Shown piece by piece: positions 25,259 through 33,428 of a DNA stretch of 64,000 nt (position 1 is the first letter of the stretch; every line of letters starts with the position of its first letter). The stretch lies in contig DATMBG010000052.1 of the NCBI GenBank assembly GCA_035559535.1, positions 21,698-85,697 on the forward strand. The letters are read 5' to 3'. The notes below the pieces were generated by a model. The model did not search any database, had not been told where the DNA came from, and saw only the letters and a list, made by a program, of their open reading frames with translations. The position numbers and the translations under genes are program-made. The DNA is from Candidatus Limnocylindrales bacterium (GTDB lineage: Bacteria > Moduliflexota > Moduliflexia > Moduliflexales > JAUQPW01).

Positions 25259-25459
25259 ATGCGTCATACGTATTCTTTTTTCGAAGATCTTGGTTTTTTC
25301 CAGATGTTTTCGACTTTCTCGATAGGAGGCCCCTTTTGGAGGAAGTTTTATACAAAGGCAGAGCGACTTGAAAAACTTAAAGAATATAGGGACCTGTTAA
25401 AAAAGGAACTGGAAGGAGTTGAAGAGGCTATTCGAGAACTGGAGCAATCTCAGCGGTAA
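25259..25459 (+). CDS. Small coiled-coil protein, unknown function
   Basis: 66 residues. An aromatic N-terminal half (FFEDLGFFQMFSTFSIGGPFW) leads to a single charged helix (ERLEKLKEYRDLLKKELEGVE). This C-terminal helix resembles that of small DUF5320-type proteins, but the Gly/Met-rich N-terminus of that family is missing. It lies 27 bases after the TM2-like gene, with AAGAGAGATT upstream, so the two may be co-expressed. Confidence 0.5.
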   Translation: MRHTYSFFEDLGFFQMFSTFSIGGPFWRKFYTKAERLEKLKEYRDLLKKELEGVEEAIRELEQSQR

Positions 25460-25526
25460 ACAACCCCCAGGTAACTGATGACTCAAAACCCTCCCATTTC
25501 ATTTGGAGATCAGAGTAACCGCAACG

Positions 25527-26543
25527 TTAAATAAGTCTCCTTTTTATTTCGGCGATTACCTCCTGGGTAAATTCCATAGTACCGCAGGAGCCTCCCAAGT
25601 CTGGCGTGGTAATTCCTCTTTCCAGGAGGGAAAGGGTAGAATCCCGGATAAGGGTGGACAGGGTAGCTTCTCCGAGTTGGAAAAGAAGTTGAGAAAAGGC
25701 TAAGAAGATGGCCGTTGGGTTTGCTTTGTTTTTCCCGGCGATATCCGGAGCTGTCCCACCGGCGGGATCAAACAGGGCTAAGGTTATATTCCCTTGTTCA
25801 TCAAAGGCATAACTTCCACTGGCTCCAATTCCCAGAGATCCCACAAGACCACAGGCCATATCCGATAAGAAATCCCCGTATTCATTCAGTACTAGTATCA
25901 CCTGATAGTCTTCGGGATACATAATGATTTTGGCCAGCAGGGCATCGAATAGCTCCTTTTTGTGAGGAACTCCAGGATATCGCTTTTCCATCTGGGCTAC
26001 AATATCTTCAAAAAGCCCATCGGTGATCCGTTGGATGGTATATTTGGATGCTGAGGTAACCGATTTATGAGTCCTTTTAGCCAGTTCAAAGGCAAAAATA
26101 GCTGCGGTTTGGGTGGTCGCACGCTCTACAACCCGAAGAGATACCGCCGCGTCTTTTCCAATCATACGCCCGGGATCTTCATAGGTTCCGCCGGTTGCAA
26201 CCCGAACGATATCCAGGTCTAATTTTTTGGTGAAATTGCTTTTAACACCCGGCAGGGTCATCACAGGGCGATGAATCACGCTAAAATTACAGAGTTTACG
26301 GAGGACTACATTGGGGCTTTCCTCTTCTGTTATCGTAGGATACTTCAGAGCAAATCGAGTCTTCAGGATAGCCTCATAGGCCTTTTCGTAAATCTTAGGC
26401 CCGACCTTATATCGGTTCTCCAGACTTAAATCAATCTGAATAAAGTCAAGGGTCAATGGAAGGGCCTCCACCAGGGTATGAACGGCCTGGCATAACTCCG
26501 GACCGATTCCATCCCCCAACAGTTCGGTTATTTCATACCTCAT
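25527..26543 (-). CDS. Isocitrate/isopropylmalate dehydrogenase family protein
   Basis: 338-residue beta-decarboxylating dehydrogenase. ELLGDGIGPEL starts the fold, RVATGGTYEDPGRM and SASKYTIQRITDGLFED are in the substrate and metal region, and YGDFLSDMACGLVGSLG contains the Asp metal ligands. FDPAGGTAPDIAGKNKANPTA is the usual nucleotide-binding stretch, but begins FDPAGG instead of FEPVHG. The departures from IDH and LeuB consensus mean the substrate cannot be named. It is the last gene of a three-gene minus-strand set with the carboxymuconolactone decarboxylase-like gene 22 bases upstream. Confidence 0.8.
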   Translation of the reverse strand: MRYEITELLGDGIGPELCQAVHTLVEALPLTLDFIQIDLSLENRYKVGPKIYEKAYEAILKTRFALKYPTITEEESPNVVLRKLCNFSVIHRPVMTLPGVKSNFTKKLDLDIVRVATGGTYEDPGRMIGKDAAVSLRVVERATTQTAAIFAFELAKRTHKSVTSASKYTIQRITDGLFEDIVAQMEKRYPGVPHKKELFDALLAKIIMYPEDYQVILVLNEYGDFLSDMACGLVGSLGIGASGSYAFDEQGNITLALFDPAGGTAPDIAGKNKANPTAIFLAFSQLLFQLGEATLSTLIRDSTLSLLERGITTPDLGGSCGTMEFTQEVIAEIKRRLI

Positions 26544-26565
26544 TTTAACCTCCGGCTCTGGGGTT

Positions 26566-26937
26566 CTATTCGATCCCTAATTCCTGCATGACATCCAGCA
26601 ATGCCTTTAATCCGTGTACCAACGTTAAGGCACCGCCGGGTATGAAAGCTACCTCGATGGCCTCTATAAGTTCTTGCTTTGTAGCACCCAATGAAAAAGC
26701 CCGCTTAATTTGGGTCCGTAGGGCAACTTCGTCGGTTTTCGAGGCTAATACCGCAACCAAAATGATTTGCTTGATTTTTTGGGGAAGAACCACACTTCGA
26801 GCCCCTATGGTATCCCACATTTTCTCATAATTTTTGATAAAATCCGGATCTTCTTTAGCTAAAAGTTCTTGCCAGGGATATAAATAACCACGTTTTGCTT
26901 TAATTTCATCAAGAATTTTTTGCGTCTGATCGGTCAT
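26566..26937 (-). CDS. Carboxymuconolactone decarboxylase (CMD) family protein
   Basis: 123-residue all-helical protein with the CMD core (LPQKIKQIILVAVLASKTDEVALRT, then ALEVAFIPGG-like helix). The AhpD CxxC pair is absent: the positions are occupied by Lys-Thr-Asp, so peroxidase-reductase activity is unlikely. Its start overlaps the end of the upstream membrane-protein gene by 29 bases, which suggests translational coupling. Function unknown; a small-acid decarboxylase or scaffold is possible. Confidence 0.75.
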   Translation of the reverse strand: MTDQTQKILDEIKAKRGYLYPWQELLAKEDPDFIKNYEKMWDTIGARSVVLPQKIKQIILVAVLASKTDEVALRTQIKRAFSLGATKQELIEAIEVAFIPGGALTLVHGLKALLDVMQELGIE

Positions 26938-27424
26938 AGCAGATGTCCTTATCCATAAGATACCAGGTTAAAGTGCCAATTTCAGGTTTCTGGGCACGGC
27001 TTAATTCAAAGATAATCAACAAAGATAACAAAACCAGAAAGCCGATCAAAAAATAGAGCGCCATTTTTTTGATAAGTTTTCGGGTTCTTTCCACCTTAAA
27101 AATCTGATCCAGTGCCCTGTCGTCAAAAACCGGCTTACGCGAATCCCGCCGATTGTGCCATTGACAGCCACTCATCACATCATAATGCTCGCACGAGAGA
27201 TTGTTACAGGTTAATATATCGTAGTAGCTATCTGTAACCGGATCTTTTAGCCCTAAGGGGCATAAGTCTCCTACCTCTATTTCCTCCCTGAGGGGATCGT
27301 AACTCTGGACTCGATTCTTTTCTCTTTTTCGAAAGGCAAGTAACAACAGAAAGGGGCCGAAAAGCAAAATTAAAGTGGGTACAATAAACCCAATAATAAT
27401 AATAAATATTTGAGAGTAAGTCAT
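26909..27424 (-). CDS. Two-helix membrane protein with a Cys-rich cytoplasmic or periplasmic loop
   Basis: 171 residues from ATG 27424, a better start than the upstream alternative at 27466. An N-terminal helix (FIIIIGFIVPTLILLFGPFLLLLAF) and one near 130-150 (MALYFLIGFLVLLSLLII) flank a loop with five Cys, including LTCNNLSCEHYD and SGCQWHN. That could bind a metal, but no known zinc ribbon pattern is complete. First gene of the three-gene operon with the CMD and dehydrogenase genes. Not recognised. Confidence 0.65.
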   Translation of the reverse strand: MTYSQIFIIIIGFIVPTLILLFGPFLLLLAFRKREKNRVQSYDPLREEIEVGDLCPLGLKDPVTDSYYDILTCNNLSCEHYDVMSGCQWHNRRDSRKPVFDDRALDQIFKVERTRKLIKKMALYFLIGFLVLLSLLIIFELSRAQKPEIGTLTWYLMDKDICYDRSDAKNS

Positions 27425-27539
27425 AAAATTTCCCAACGCCTCAAGTTTAATCCGGCATTTCTTCATGGGACCTTATCTATAACCTTACACAGCCTTTCTT
27501 CCTTGTCAAGATATAAAATGGATTCAGTAACTGTAACAA

Positions 27540-27626
27540 TTTAGTAGATGTCACTTTTTCTGTCTGAATATCCCTCTGGCCCCCCTCCAGGGGGGATGGG
27601 GGGTGTTTCTTTTTCCACCTACTAAA
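27540..27626. repeat. 87-bp element with TTTAGTAG/CTACTAAA ends
   Basis: Terminal inverted repeats TTTAGTAG (27540-27547) and CTACTAAA (27619-27626) enclose a C-rich/G-rich hairpin (CCCCCCTCCAGGGGGG). A second element with related ends (TAGTAGGTG/CACCTACTA) is at 32064-32157. No coding capacity. It could be a miniature mobile element or simply an intergenic hairpin. Confidence 0.45.
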
Positions 27627-27771
27627 TGGATACGGATACATGGATTCATTGTCTGGGGATGATTTCCACGGTTGATTCGTATTGACGAGCACCGGGATGG
27701 GGCATATCTTGTAATATCTAAGGGGAGGAAAGGTAAAAGTCCTCCATCTTCGATAGCCAACAAGAAACAAA

Positions 27772-28911
27772 ATGATCGGTTTGTATATCCACATTCCCTT
27801 TTGCGCAAGCAAATGCTACTACTGTGATTTTAATTCCTATGCCGGAAAAGGAAATCTCGCTGGTAGCTTTTTTGAGGCCCTGGCTCTGGAGGTGGAGTCC
27901 TATCTTAGACAGGGTGTTTTCGACCAGGGAGTTCAAACGATTTTTTTTGGAGGCGGAACCCCTTCCTTATATATCGATGAAATCGTCGAATTTTTAAACG
28001 CTTACTATCCTCGATGGAAGGTGATTTCAGGTGCGGAGATTACCTTAGAAGCCAATCCCGGAACGGTTACCGCAGAAAAATTTGAAAAGTTGAGAAAATC
28101 CCCAGTGAATCGCTTGAGTTTTGGATTTCAGTCCTTCCACCCGGTTATTTTGAAAAGGTTAGGAAGAACCCACGGTCCGGAGGATTTATTCCAGGCCTTC
28201 CAGATGGCCCGTAATGCGGGATTTAATAATATTAATTGCGATCTTATTTTTGCCGTTCCAGGTCAAACCTTAGAGATGTGGCAAGAAGATCTGGACCGGT
28301 TGATCGGCCTTCATCCGGAGCATATTTCCACCTACAATTTGACCCTTGAGGAAGGTACCAGGTTCTGGGAATGGTATACCCTGGGAACCCTTAAGATGCC
28401 CGATGAGGACCTTCAATTAACCCTGTATCAACTCGGTATTGAGCGCCTGTCCAAAGCCGGTTATCAACACTATGAAATCTCCAATTTTGCTCTCCCCGGA
28501 TTTCAATCAAAACATAATCAAATCTACTGGCGAAATGAAGAATATCTGGGCCTCGGACCTGGAGCTTTCTCCTATTTATCAGGTCGGCGGTTCTCTAATG
28601 TTCGAGGAATTGAAGAGTATATCCAAAGGCTTTTTAAAGGAGATTCTCCGGTGGTCGAAGAAGAAATCATCAGCCAGGATAAACAAATGGCCGAGACCTT
28701 GATGATGCATTTACGACTTACGGAAGGTATTTCCCTGGCCTATTTCCGAGATCGATTTGGAGTTTCAGTGGAAGAGGTTTATCCTGAGGCCCTCCAGAAA
28801 CTCTTTCATTTGAAGTTAATAGAAAGGGTAGACGGTTATTTGCGACTAACCCGAGAAGGTTTATATGTAGCTAACGAAGTTTTTATTGAATTTTTAGATC
28901 CTGAACTATGA
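27772..28911 (+). CDS. hemW: Radical SAM heme chaperone HemW
   Basis: 379 residues. IPFCASKCYYCDF gives the CxxxCxxC [4Fe-4S] ligands C11, C15 and C18. The HemN-specific fourth Cys is replaced by Phe, as in HemW, so this is the heme chaperone rather than coproporphyrinogen dehydrogenase. FFGGGTPSLY, the Asn/Glu ANPGT strand and a C-terminal HemN_C-like domain (LMMHLRLTEGISL) are present. It overlaps nrnA by four bases (ATGA). Confidence 0.93.
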   Translation: MIGLYIHIPFCASKCYYCDFNSYAGKGNLAGSFFEALALEVESYLRQGVFDQGVQTIFFGGGTPSLYIDEIVEFLNAYYPRWKVISGAEITLEANPGTVTAEKFEKLRKSPVNRLSFGFQSFHPVILKRLGRTHGPEDLFQAFQMARNAGFNNINCDLIFAVPGQTLEMWQEDLDRLIGLHPEHISTYNLTLEEGTRFWEWYTLGTLKMPDEDLQLTLYQLGIERLSKAGYQHYEISNFALPGFQSKHNQIYWRNEEYLGLGPGAFSYLSGRRFSNVRGIEEYIQRLFKGDSPVVEEEIISQDKQMAETLMMHLRLTEGISLAYFRDRFGVSVEEVYPEALQKLFHLKLIERVDGYLRLTREGLYVANEVFIEFLDPEL

Positions 28912-29933
28912 TAAATTCTTATCAGATCCTTAAAGAAATTAAACAGATCGTCGATAAATCTAAAAGTTTTCTCATCACCGGACAATATAATCCCGACGGG
29001 GATTCTATCGGGGCAGAGCTGGCCTTGTATAAGATTTTATCGGTTGCCAAGAGCGGTCAGAACGGTATCTTAGACCCTGAAGTCGTTATTGATGTTGTCA
29101 ACGAAGAACTTCCACCCCATCGCTACCACTTTCTTCCTAATTTTCAGGCCGTTAAGTCCCTGGAAGAAGTTCAAGGCCGGAGATACGAGGTCGGATTTAT
29201 TGTAGATGGCGGGAGGGATCGTACGGGCGAAGTTCTTCCACTCTTAGAGAAGTGCGATTATACCATCAATATCGATCATCACAAAAGTCGCCTGACAAGT
29301 ACTGATACCATTTCCTGGATAGAGCCTTATGTTTCCTCTACCTGTGAGTTGGTCTTCGAATTTATCGATCACCCGGATTGGCAAGTTCCCCTCACTCCGG
29401 ATATCGCGACCTGTATTTATGCCGGAATGATTTACGATACGGGTTCTTTTCAGTTTTCCTCAACCTCTCCCCGAACCCATCGTATTGCGGCTCGATTACT
29501 AGAAGCCGGAATCAGTGCCTGGAAAATTAGCGAAGAGGTTCTTCTATCCAAATCTTATGCCGCGCTTAAATTACTCACCGCCGTTTTATCGGAAGTTCGT
29601 CGAGATCCCAGGGGAAGTATTTTATGGAGTGTTATTACCCAAAAAATGCTGAAAGAAACTGGAGCAACCCCTCAAGATGAAGAAGGGATTATCAATCAGT
29701 ATAATTTTGTAGAGGGTTGTGAGGCGGCTGTTTTGTTTAAAGAACTTGATAAAAACAAAATCAAAGTATCCCTTCGATCCCGGGGTAAGGTCGATATGGG
29801 AGCTATTGCCAAAACCCTTAATCCTGGAGGTGGAGGCCACGAGCGTGCTGCCGGGTGTACCTTAGAAGGGCCCATGGAAGAAGTCCAGAAGCGTGTACTC
29901 AAAGCCGTGGAAAAAGCCTTATACGGTTCTTAG
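28908..29933 (+). CDS. DHH-family phosphoesterase (NrnA-like oligoribonuclease/pAp phosphatase)
   Basis: 341 residues. Manganese ligands are in QYNPDGDSIGAE (D30, D32) and the IDHHKS motif near 123-128. YAGMIYDTGSFQFSST carries another Asp. The DHHA1 domain ends with GGGGHERAAGCTL, which binds substrate phosphate. This matches NrnA-type enzymes that degrade nanoRNA and pAp. Translationally coupled to hemW by a four-base overlap. A stem-loop follows the stop. Confidence 0.9.
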   Translation: MINSYQILKEIKQIVDKSKSFLITGQYNPDGDSIGAELALYKILSVAKSGQNGILDPEVVIDVVNEELPPHRYHFLPNFQAVKSLEEVQGRRYEVGFIVDGGRDRTGEVLPLLEKCDYTINIDHHKSRLTSTDTISWIEPYVSSTCELVFEFIDHPDWQVPLTPDIATCIYAGMIYDTGSFQFSSTSPRTHRIAARLLEAGISAWKISEEVLLSKSYAALKLLTAVLSEVRRDPRGSILWSVITQKMLKETGATPQDEEGIINQYNFVEGCEAAVLFKELDKNKIKVSLRSRGKVDMGAIAKTLNPGGGGHERAAGCTLEGPMEEVQKRVLKAVEKALYGS

Positions 29934-29959
29934 GGCTGAAGATATTTTTATTTCAGCCC
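29933..29959 (+). terminator. Hairpin after nrnA-like gene
   Basis: GGGCTGAA (29933-29940) pairs with TTCAGCCC (29952-29959) around an 11-base AT-rich loop. It starts at the last base of the stop codon. There is no strong T-tract, so termination is only probable. Confidence 0.5.
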
Positions 29960-30026
29960 GGATCTTGCTCCGTCTCCAGAGGTCCCAGGGATTCATAATA
30001 ACAGACTCTGGAAATTTTTCTCGAGT

Positions 30027-30566
30027 CTATTCGGGGTCTAAGGTATAGGTCAGATCAAAATCCAGGTATCCTTCGATTTTGTCACCGGCAGGAAGTAAAA
30101 AACCCTTACCCATATAGGTTCCTCTCCCCTGGATAGGGGCAAACTTACCACTTCCTCGAATGATGGTACTTTCCCCCTTAAACGAAAAAACCTTTCCTTC
30201 CTGCTCAACGGTTGTAATTCCCTCGTTCTTGGTTGCAAGGGTGGATCCATCTGTAAAGGTGTAGACAAAATATAAAGTATGTGGACCACTCCCGTTAATA
30301 TAATCGCTTGTGAAGCTATAAAAAACCGTAGCGATTCCACCTATGGGGAAGAAGGCCAGACCAGTACCCTGTCCTATCCCCAGAATGTGACCAGGTACAT
30401 CCTGGACTTCTATGGACTCCAACCGGGTGATGTGCTGAACCTGTCGCCACTTCAGGGTGGCGGCTTCGGCCTGTATGGCAGATATCCCTAGCCAGACCAG
30501 GATAATCAAAAGGCTCCCGGCAAGCAGCTTACCTCTATAATTCCCTTTGCTTACAAACCAACGCAT
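30027..30566 (-). CDS. Secreted allene-oxide-cyclase-barrel-like protein
   Basis: 179 residues from ATG 30566 (a longer form begins at 30605). A signal peptide (KLLAGSLLIILVWLGISAIQAEAA) precedes an all-beta domain. FSFKGESTIIRGSGKFAPIQ and GRGTYMGKGFLLP resemble the GTGRFAGIQGSGTYTG pattern of the allene-oxide-cyclase-like barrel fold found in dirigent-like and bacterial secreted proteins. Role unknown; such barrels bind or shape small hydrophobic molecules. Fold assignment is tentative. Confidence 0.6.
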   Translation of the reverse strand: MRWFVSKGNYRGKLLAGSLLIILVWLGISAIQAEAATLKWRQVQHITRLESIEVQDVPGHILGIGQGTGLAFFPIGGIATVFYSFTSDYINGSGPHTLYFVYTFTDGSTLATKNEGITTVEQEGKVFSFKGESTIIRGSGKFAPIQGRGTYMGKGFLLPAGDKIEGYLDFDLTYTLDPE

Positions 30567-30650
30567 AAATCGTTCTTTTGGTAAAAGGACCCCACCCTTC
30601 CACACTTTTTCACGTCCTTCGTGGATGAATAAAATCAGTAACTTACAGAT

Positions 30651-31844
30651 TCAGGAAGAAGGGAGATCTATGCTCGATTCCTTGAAATATTCGTCCAACA
30701 CAAGGAGGACCGCCTTTATCATCTCCGTCCGAGGGAATGGATCCACATAACGGGGCGAAAAGACATGGGATAATGCAATACCCCAATGGTCTGCTTTTAC
30801 AACCCCAAGACAGGTGGCGTCTCCTGTACTTTCAAAAAATTTCGAGTCCGGAAGAAGCAGTTGAGTATCATTGAGAACGTTGTATTTATACAATTCACGA
30901 CCGGAAATATATAAAAACAAATCGTCCGGGTTGGTAATAAATTTAAACCCTTTTTTAAAAGCGCTCTGGGGATAAACGGCGGAGATGGAGAAAAGTTTGA
31001 TGGAATCCCGGAGTCTTATCCGTGCATAGTTGTTTTGGCAGGTAATCCTGGCCAGGTCCAGGATCCCCTCGGGAAGGTCTGCCAGATCGTTGGCAAACTC
31101 TTCAGCTTTTTCGATTAATTCCTTCAACTCTTTAAGATTACCCGATGAGGCTTTTAATACCTCCTGGATCGTTTCTTTTACTCGATGTCTTAAAGTTCCT
31201 GTAGATTGTCTCAGTTTTCTATATGCCTTTAATAGGATGAGGGCAGCCTGACTCATAGGAGTGGACGGTAAGACTGACCCTCGAAGGGCTCCTGCAAAGC
31301 TGACCACTGCACGGGTTCTGTCGGCGATATCGGCATAACGGGAATCGGCCAGCATTTGTACGGCGACGGGGCTCCCTTTGCTATAGGTAAAGAAAATCAG
31401 TTTCTCCTCAGGGTTCAGTTCTTGTTTGAGAAGGCGATAGACACTTTCAGCACACCTCTCATTACTTGCAAAGGAATCTCGATAGGCCACATACCGTACG
31501 GGAAAACCGAGGTTCTCAAGTATGGGGATTTGATCCCCAAAGGCCTTTGTTTTAATGAGATGATGGCCAAATCCCGGTAAAATAACCAGAGTTGCATCGA
31601 GTCTTGCAGCTATTTCTCTGTTCAGAACAGGAATGGATGGAATATAGCCAGAAAAGTAGGTTGCATAAAGGTTTGTATTGACATGTAGATCTATCAGGTT
31701 AAAAGTTTCTTCCGAATGAGGGTCCAGGGTGGAGCCCAATGGGATAAAGTAAAGATACTCTTCCAACTTCTTCCCGGATTCTCTCAAAAAGGCTTGAAAG
31801 ATTTGTCCAAAACGGATTTTCCATTTATCCGGATGTTGTGACAT
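30651..31844 (-). CDS. Alpha/beta-hydrolase-like protein
   Basis: 397 residues, no signal peptide. LVILPGFGHHL forms an oxyanion-type strand, and FFTYSKGSPVAVQML gives a nucleophile elbow S-x-S-like in reduced form (TYSKG, first Gly replaced by Thr). ADHWGIAL near 365 could supply the His. A long helical insertion (about 205-265) resembles a lid. Probably a serine esterase or lipase acting on a large substrate; identity unknown. Monocistronic, followed by a gap of 45 bases to the barrel protein gene. Confidence 0.6.
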   Translation of the reverse strand: MSQHPDKWKIRFGQIFQAFLRESGKKLEEYLYFIPLGSTLDPHSEETFNLIDLHVNTNLYATYFSGYIPSIPVLNREIAARLDATLVILPGFGHHLIKTKAFGDQIPILENLGFPVRYVAYRDSFASNERCAESVYRLLKQELNPEEKLIFFTYSKGSPVAVQMLADSRYADIADRTRAVVSFAGALRGSVLPSTPMSQAALILLKAYRKLRQSTGTLRHRVKETIQEVLKASSGNLKELKELIEKAEEFANDLADLPEGILDLARITCQNNYARIRLRDSIKLFSISAVYPQSAFKKGFKFITNPDDLFLYISGRELYKYNVLNDTQLLLPDSKFFESTGDATCLGVVKADHWGIALSHVFSPRYVDPFPRTEMIKAVLLVLDEYFKESSIDLPSS

Positions 31845-32063
31845 GTTTAAATTCTCCCGAAACAGGAATAGATAATGTTGCGGTCCTTTTTGTTATAAGG
31901 CGAAATTCTTTCTGAAGACAAGGAAATTTTTTACTCAAATTTCGATATAAGCCGGGTGTATCGTTTCAAGATTAGCTTTACAAGGTAATGTATCTGTATC
32001 AGTAGGTCGAACGTCCCCGGCTACCTCCCCGTGGACGGGGAGGGCTGGGGTGGGGGGCTATGG

Positions 32064-32157
32064 TAGTAGGTGATAGATGATCTTTGCTAGCCCCCTTGTT
32101 TCCAGTAAGTTAACCTGCTGGGAACAAGAAGGAAATGAATTATTCCGCCACCTACTA
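32064..32157. repeat. 94-bp element with TAGTAGGTG/CACCTACTA ends
   Basis: Nine-base perfect terminal inverted repeats. The interior has a CTAGCCCCC block, as in the related element at 27540, and an inner GTTTCCAG/CTGGGAAC inverted repeat. Non-coding. Confidence 0.45.
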
Positions 32158-32249
32158 AGCAGTTATGACCCGTTGGGTCGCCACGAAGCATAAAAATCGT
32201 AAGACGATTTTCGTAAGAAATTGTTACAGTTACCAAGGTAATAGTCTCC

Positions 32250-32278
32250 TTGACGAAAAAAAACTCAGGTGCTATTCT
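32250..32278 (+). promoter_or_regulatory. Candidate promoter of lptF
   Basis: TTGACG (32250-32255), 17 bases, TATTCT (32273-32278). Transcription would start about seven bases before the ATG at 32292, giving a very short leader. Start site and promoter assignments therefore depend on each other. Confidence 0.4.
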
Positions 32279-32291
32279 CTTCCTGGAGCCT

Positions 32292-33392
32292 ATGAAAATT
32301 ATCCGAAGATATATCCTCTTGGAGATGATAAATCCCTTTCTGATAGGGCTTGCGATCTTTACTTTTGTCCTTTTAATGGACAAAACACTCAGTTTAACCG
32401 AGCTGGTGGTTAATAAAGGGGTAAGTGTGGCCGTAGTCGGAAAACTTATCGGTTATCTCCTCCCCTCTTTTTTGGTTCTAACCATTCCCATGGCGGTTTT
32501 GGTCGCCACCCTTATGGCCTTTGGTAGACTTTCTACCGATAGTGAAATCATTGCGTTGAGGGCCTCGGGGGTGAGTCTATACAGTTTGTTTGTTCCGGTT
32601 ATGATATTTTCCCTGATAGCCACATTCATTACCTTTATCATCTACGTTAAGCTTCTCCCCTGGGGAAACTATTCCTTTCGATTGACCCTTTTTAATCTGG
32701 CCAGAACTAAAGCAGCCGTTGGAATTAAGGAGCGGGTTTTTAATTCTACGTTTGAAGGTTTGGATATTTATGTGGATGAGATCGAGCGGGATAACTCGTT
32801 TAAAGGGGTCATGATTGCAGATTCCAGAGACCCTCAAGATCCTCAAATTGTCTTTGCCAAACGAGGTGAACTGCTTTCAGATCCAGAATCCCTTAAAGTA
32901 ATCTTGCGTTTGTACGATGCCAATGCCCACCCTCGATATATCACGAATATGACACGATATAAAATTATCAACTTTCCGGTTTCCGATTTTGTTTTAACCT
33001 TACAAAAGGATAGCAGTGGAATTATAGAAATCCCCCAGTCGGATCGAGACATGCCCATGAGTCGTCTATACGAAATGTATGTGACGGAAAAACAAGCCGG
33101 CCGGCGGTATTATTCTTATCTTATTGAACTCCATAAGAGGTTTTCCATTCCTATTGCTTGCTTTATCTTTAGTTTAATCGGAACCCCTCTGGGTATTACC
33201 TCGAAGCGAGCGGGAAAGTCGGGTGGATTTGCAGTAAGTATCGGATTGATTTTGGTTTATTATATTCTTATAACCGGGGGTGAAAATTTAGGGGATCAGG
33301 GAAAAATCCCGGCTTTTTTAGCCGCCTGGACTCCCAATGTGCTGCTGGGTGGAATTGGGACTTTACTGCTGGTTCGAATGGCTAAACAATAA
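32292..33392 (+). CDS. lptF: LPS export ABC permease LptF
   Basis: 366 residues from ATG 32292 (MKIIRRYILLEMINPFLIG); a longer frame from 32250 overlaps the likely promoter. It has three N-terminal helices, a periplasmic beta-jellyroll region (about 130-265) and three C-terminal helices, the YjgP/YjgQ plan. IPIACFIFSLIGTPLGI is the family hallmark. With LptG and the cytoplasmic ATPase LptB it lifts LPS from the inner membrane to the Lpt bridge. lptG follows after 36 bases. Confidence 0.92.
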   Translation: MKIIRRYILLEMINPFLIGLAIFTFVLLMDKTLSLTELVVNKGVSVAVVGKLIGYLLPSFLVLTIPMAVLVATLMAFGRLSTDSEIIALRASGVSLYSLFVPVMIFSLIATFITFIIYVKLLPWGNYSFRLTLFNLARTKAAVGIKERVFNSTFEGLDIYVDEIERDNSFKGVMIADSRDPQDPQIVFAKRGELLSDPESLKVILRLYDANAHPRYITNMTRYKIINFPVSDFVLTLQKDSSGIIEIPQSDRDMPMSRLYEMYVTEKQAGRRYYSYLIELHKRFSIPIACFIFSLIGTPLGITSKRAGKSGGFAVSIGLILVYYILITGGENLGDQGKIPAFLAAWTPNVLLGGIGTLLLVRMAKQ

Positions 33393-33428
33393 GGTCTAAA
33401 AGTTGAGATAACTTCTGATTCCTGGTTT

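Larger units (their letters stand above)
31845..32291. other. Intergenic region with stacked hairpins, 447 bases
   Basis: Holds CCTCCCCGT-GG-ACGGGGAGG (32024-32043), the TAGTAGGTG-ended element (32064-32157), GACCC-GTT-GGGTC, and AAAATCGT-AAG-ACGATTTT (32193-32211). An apparent promoter for lptF lies at the end. No gene supported. Confidence 0.6.
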
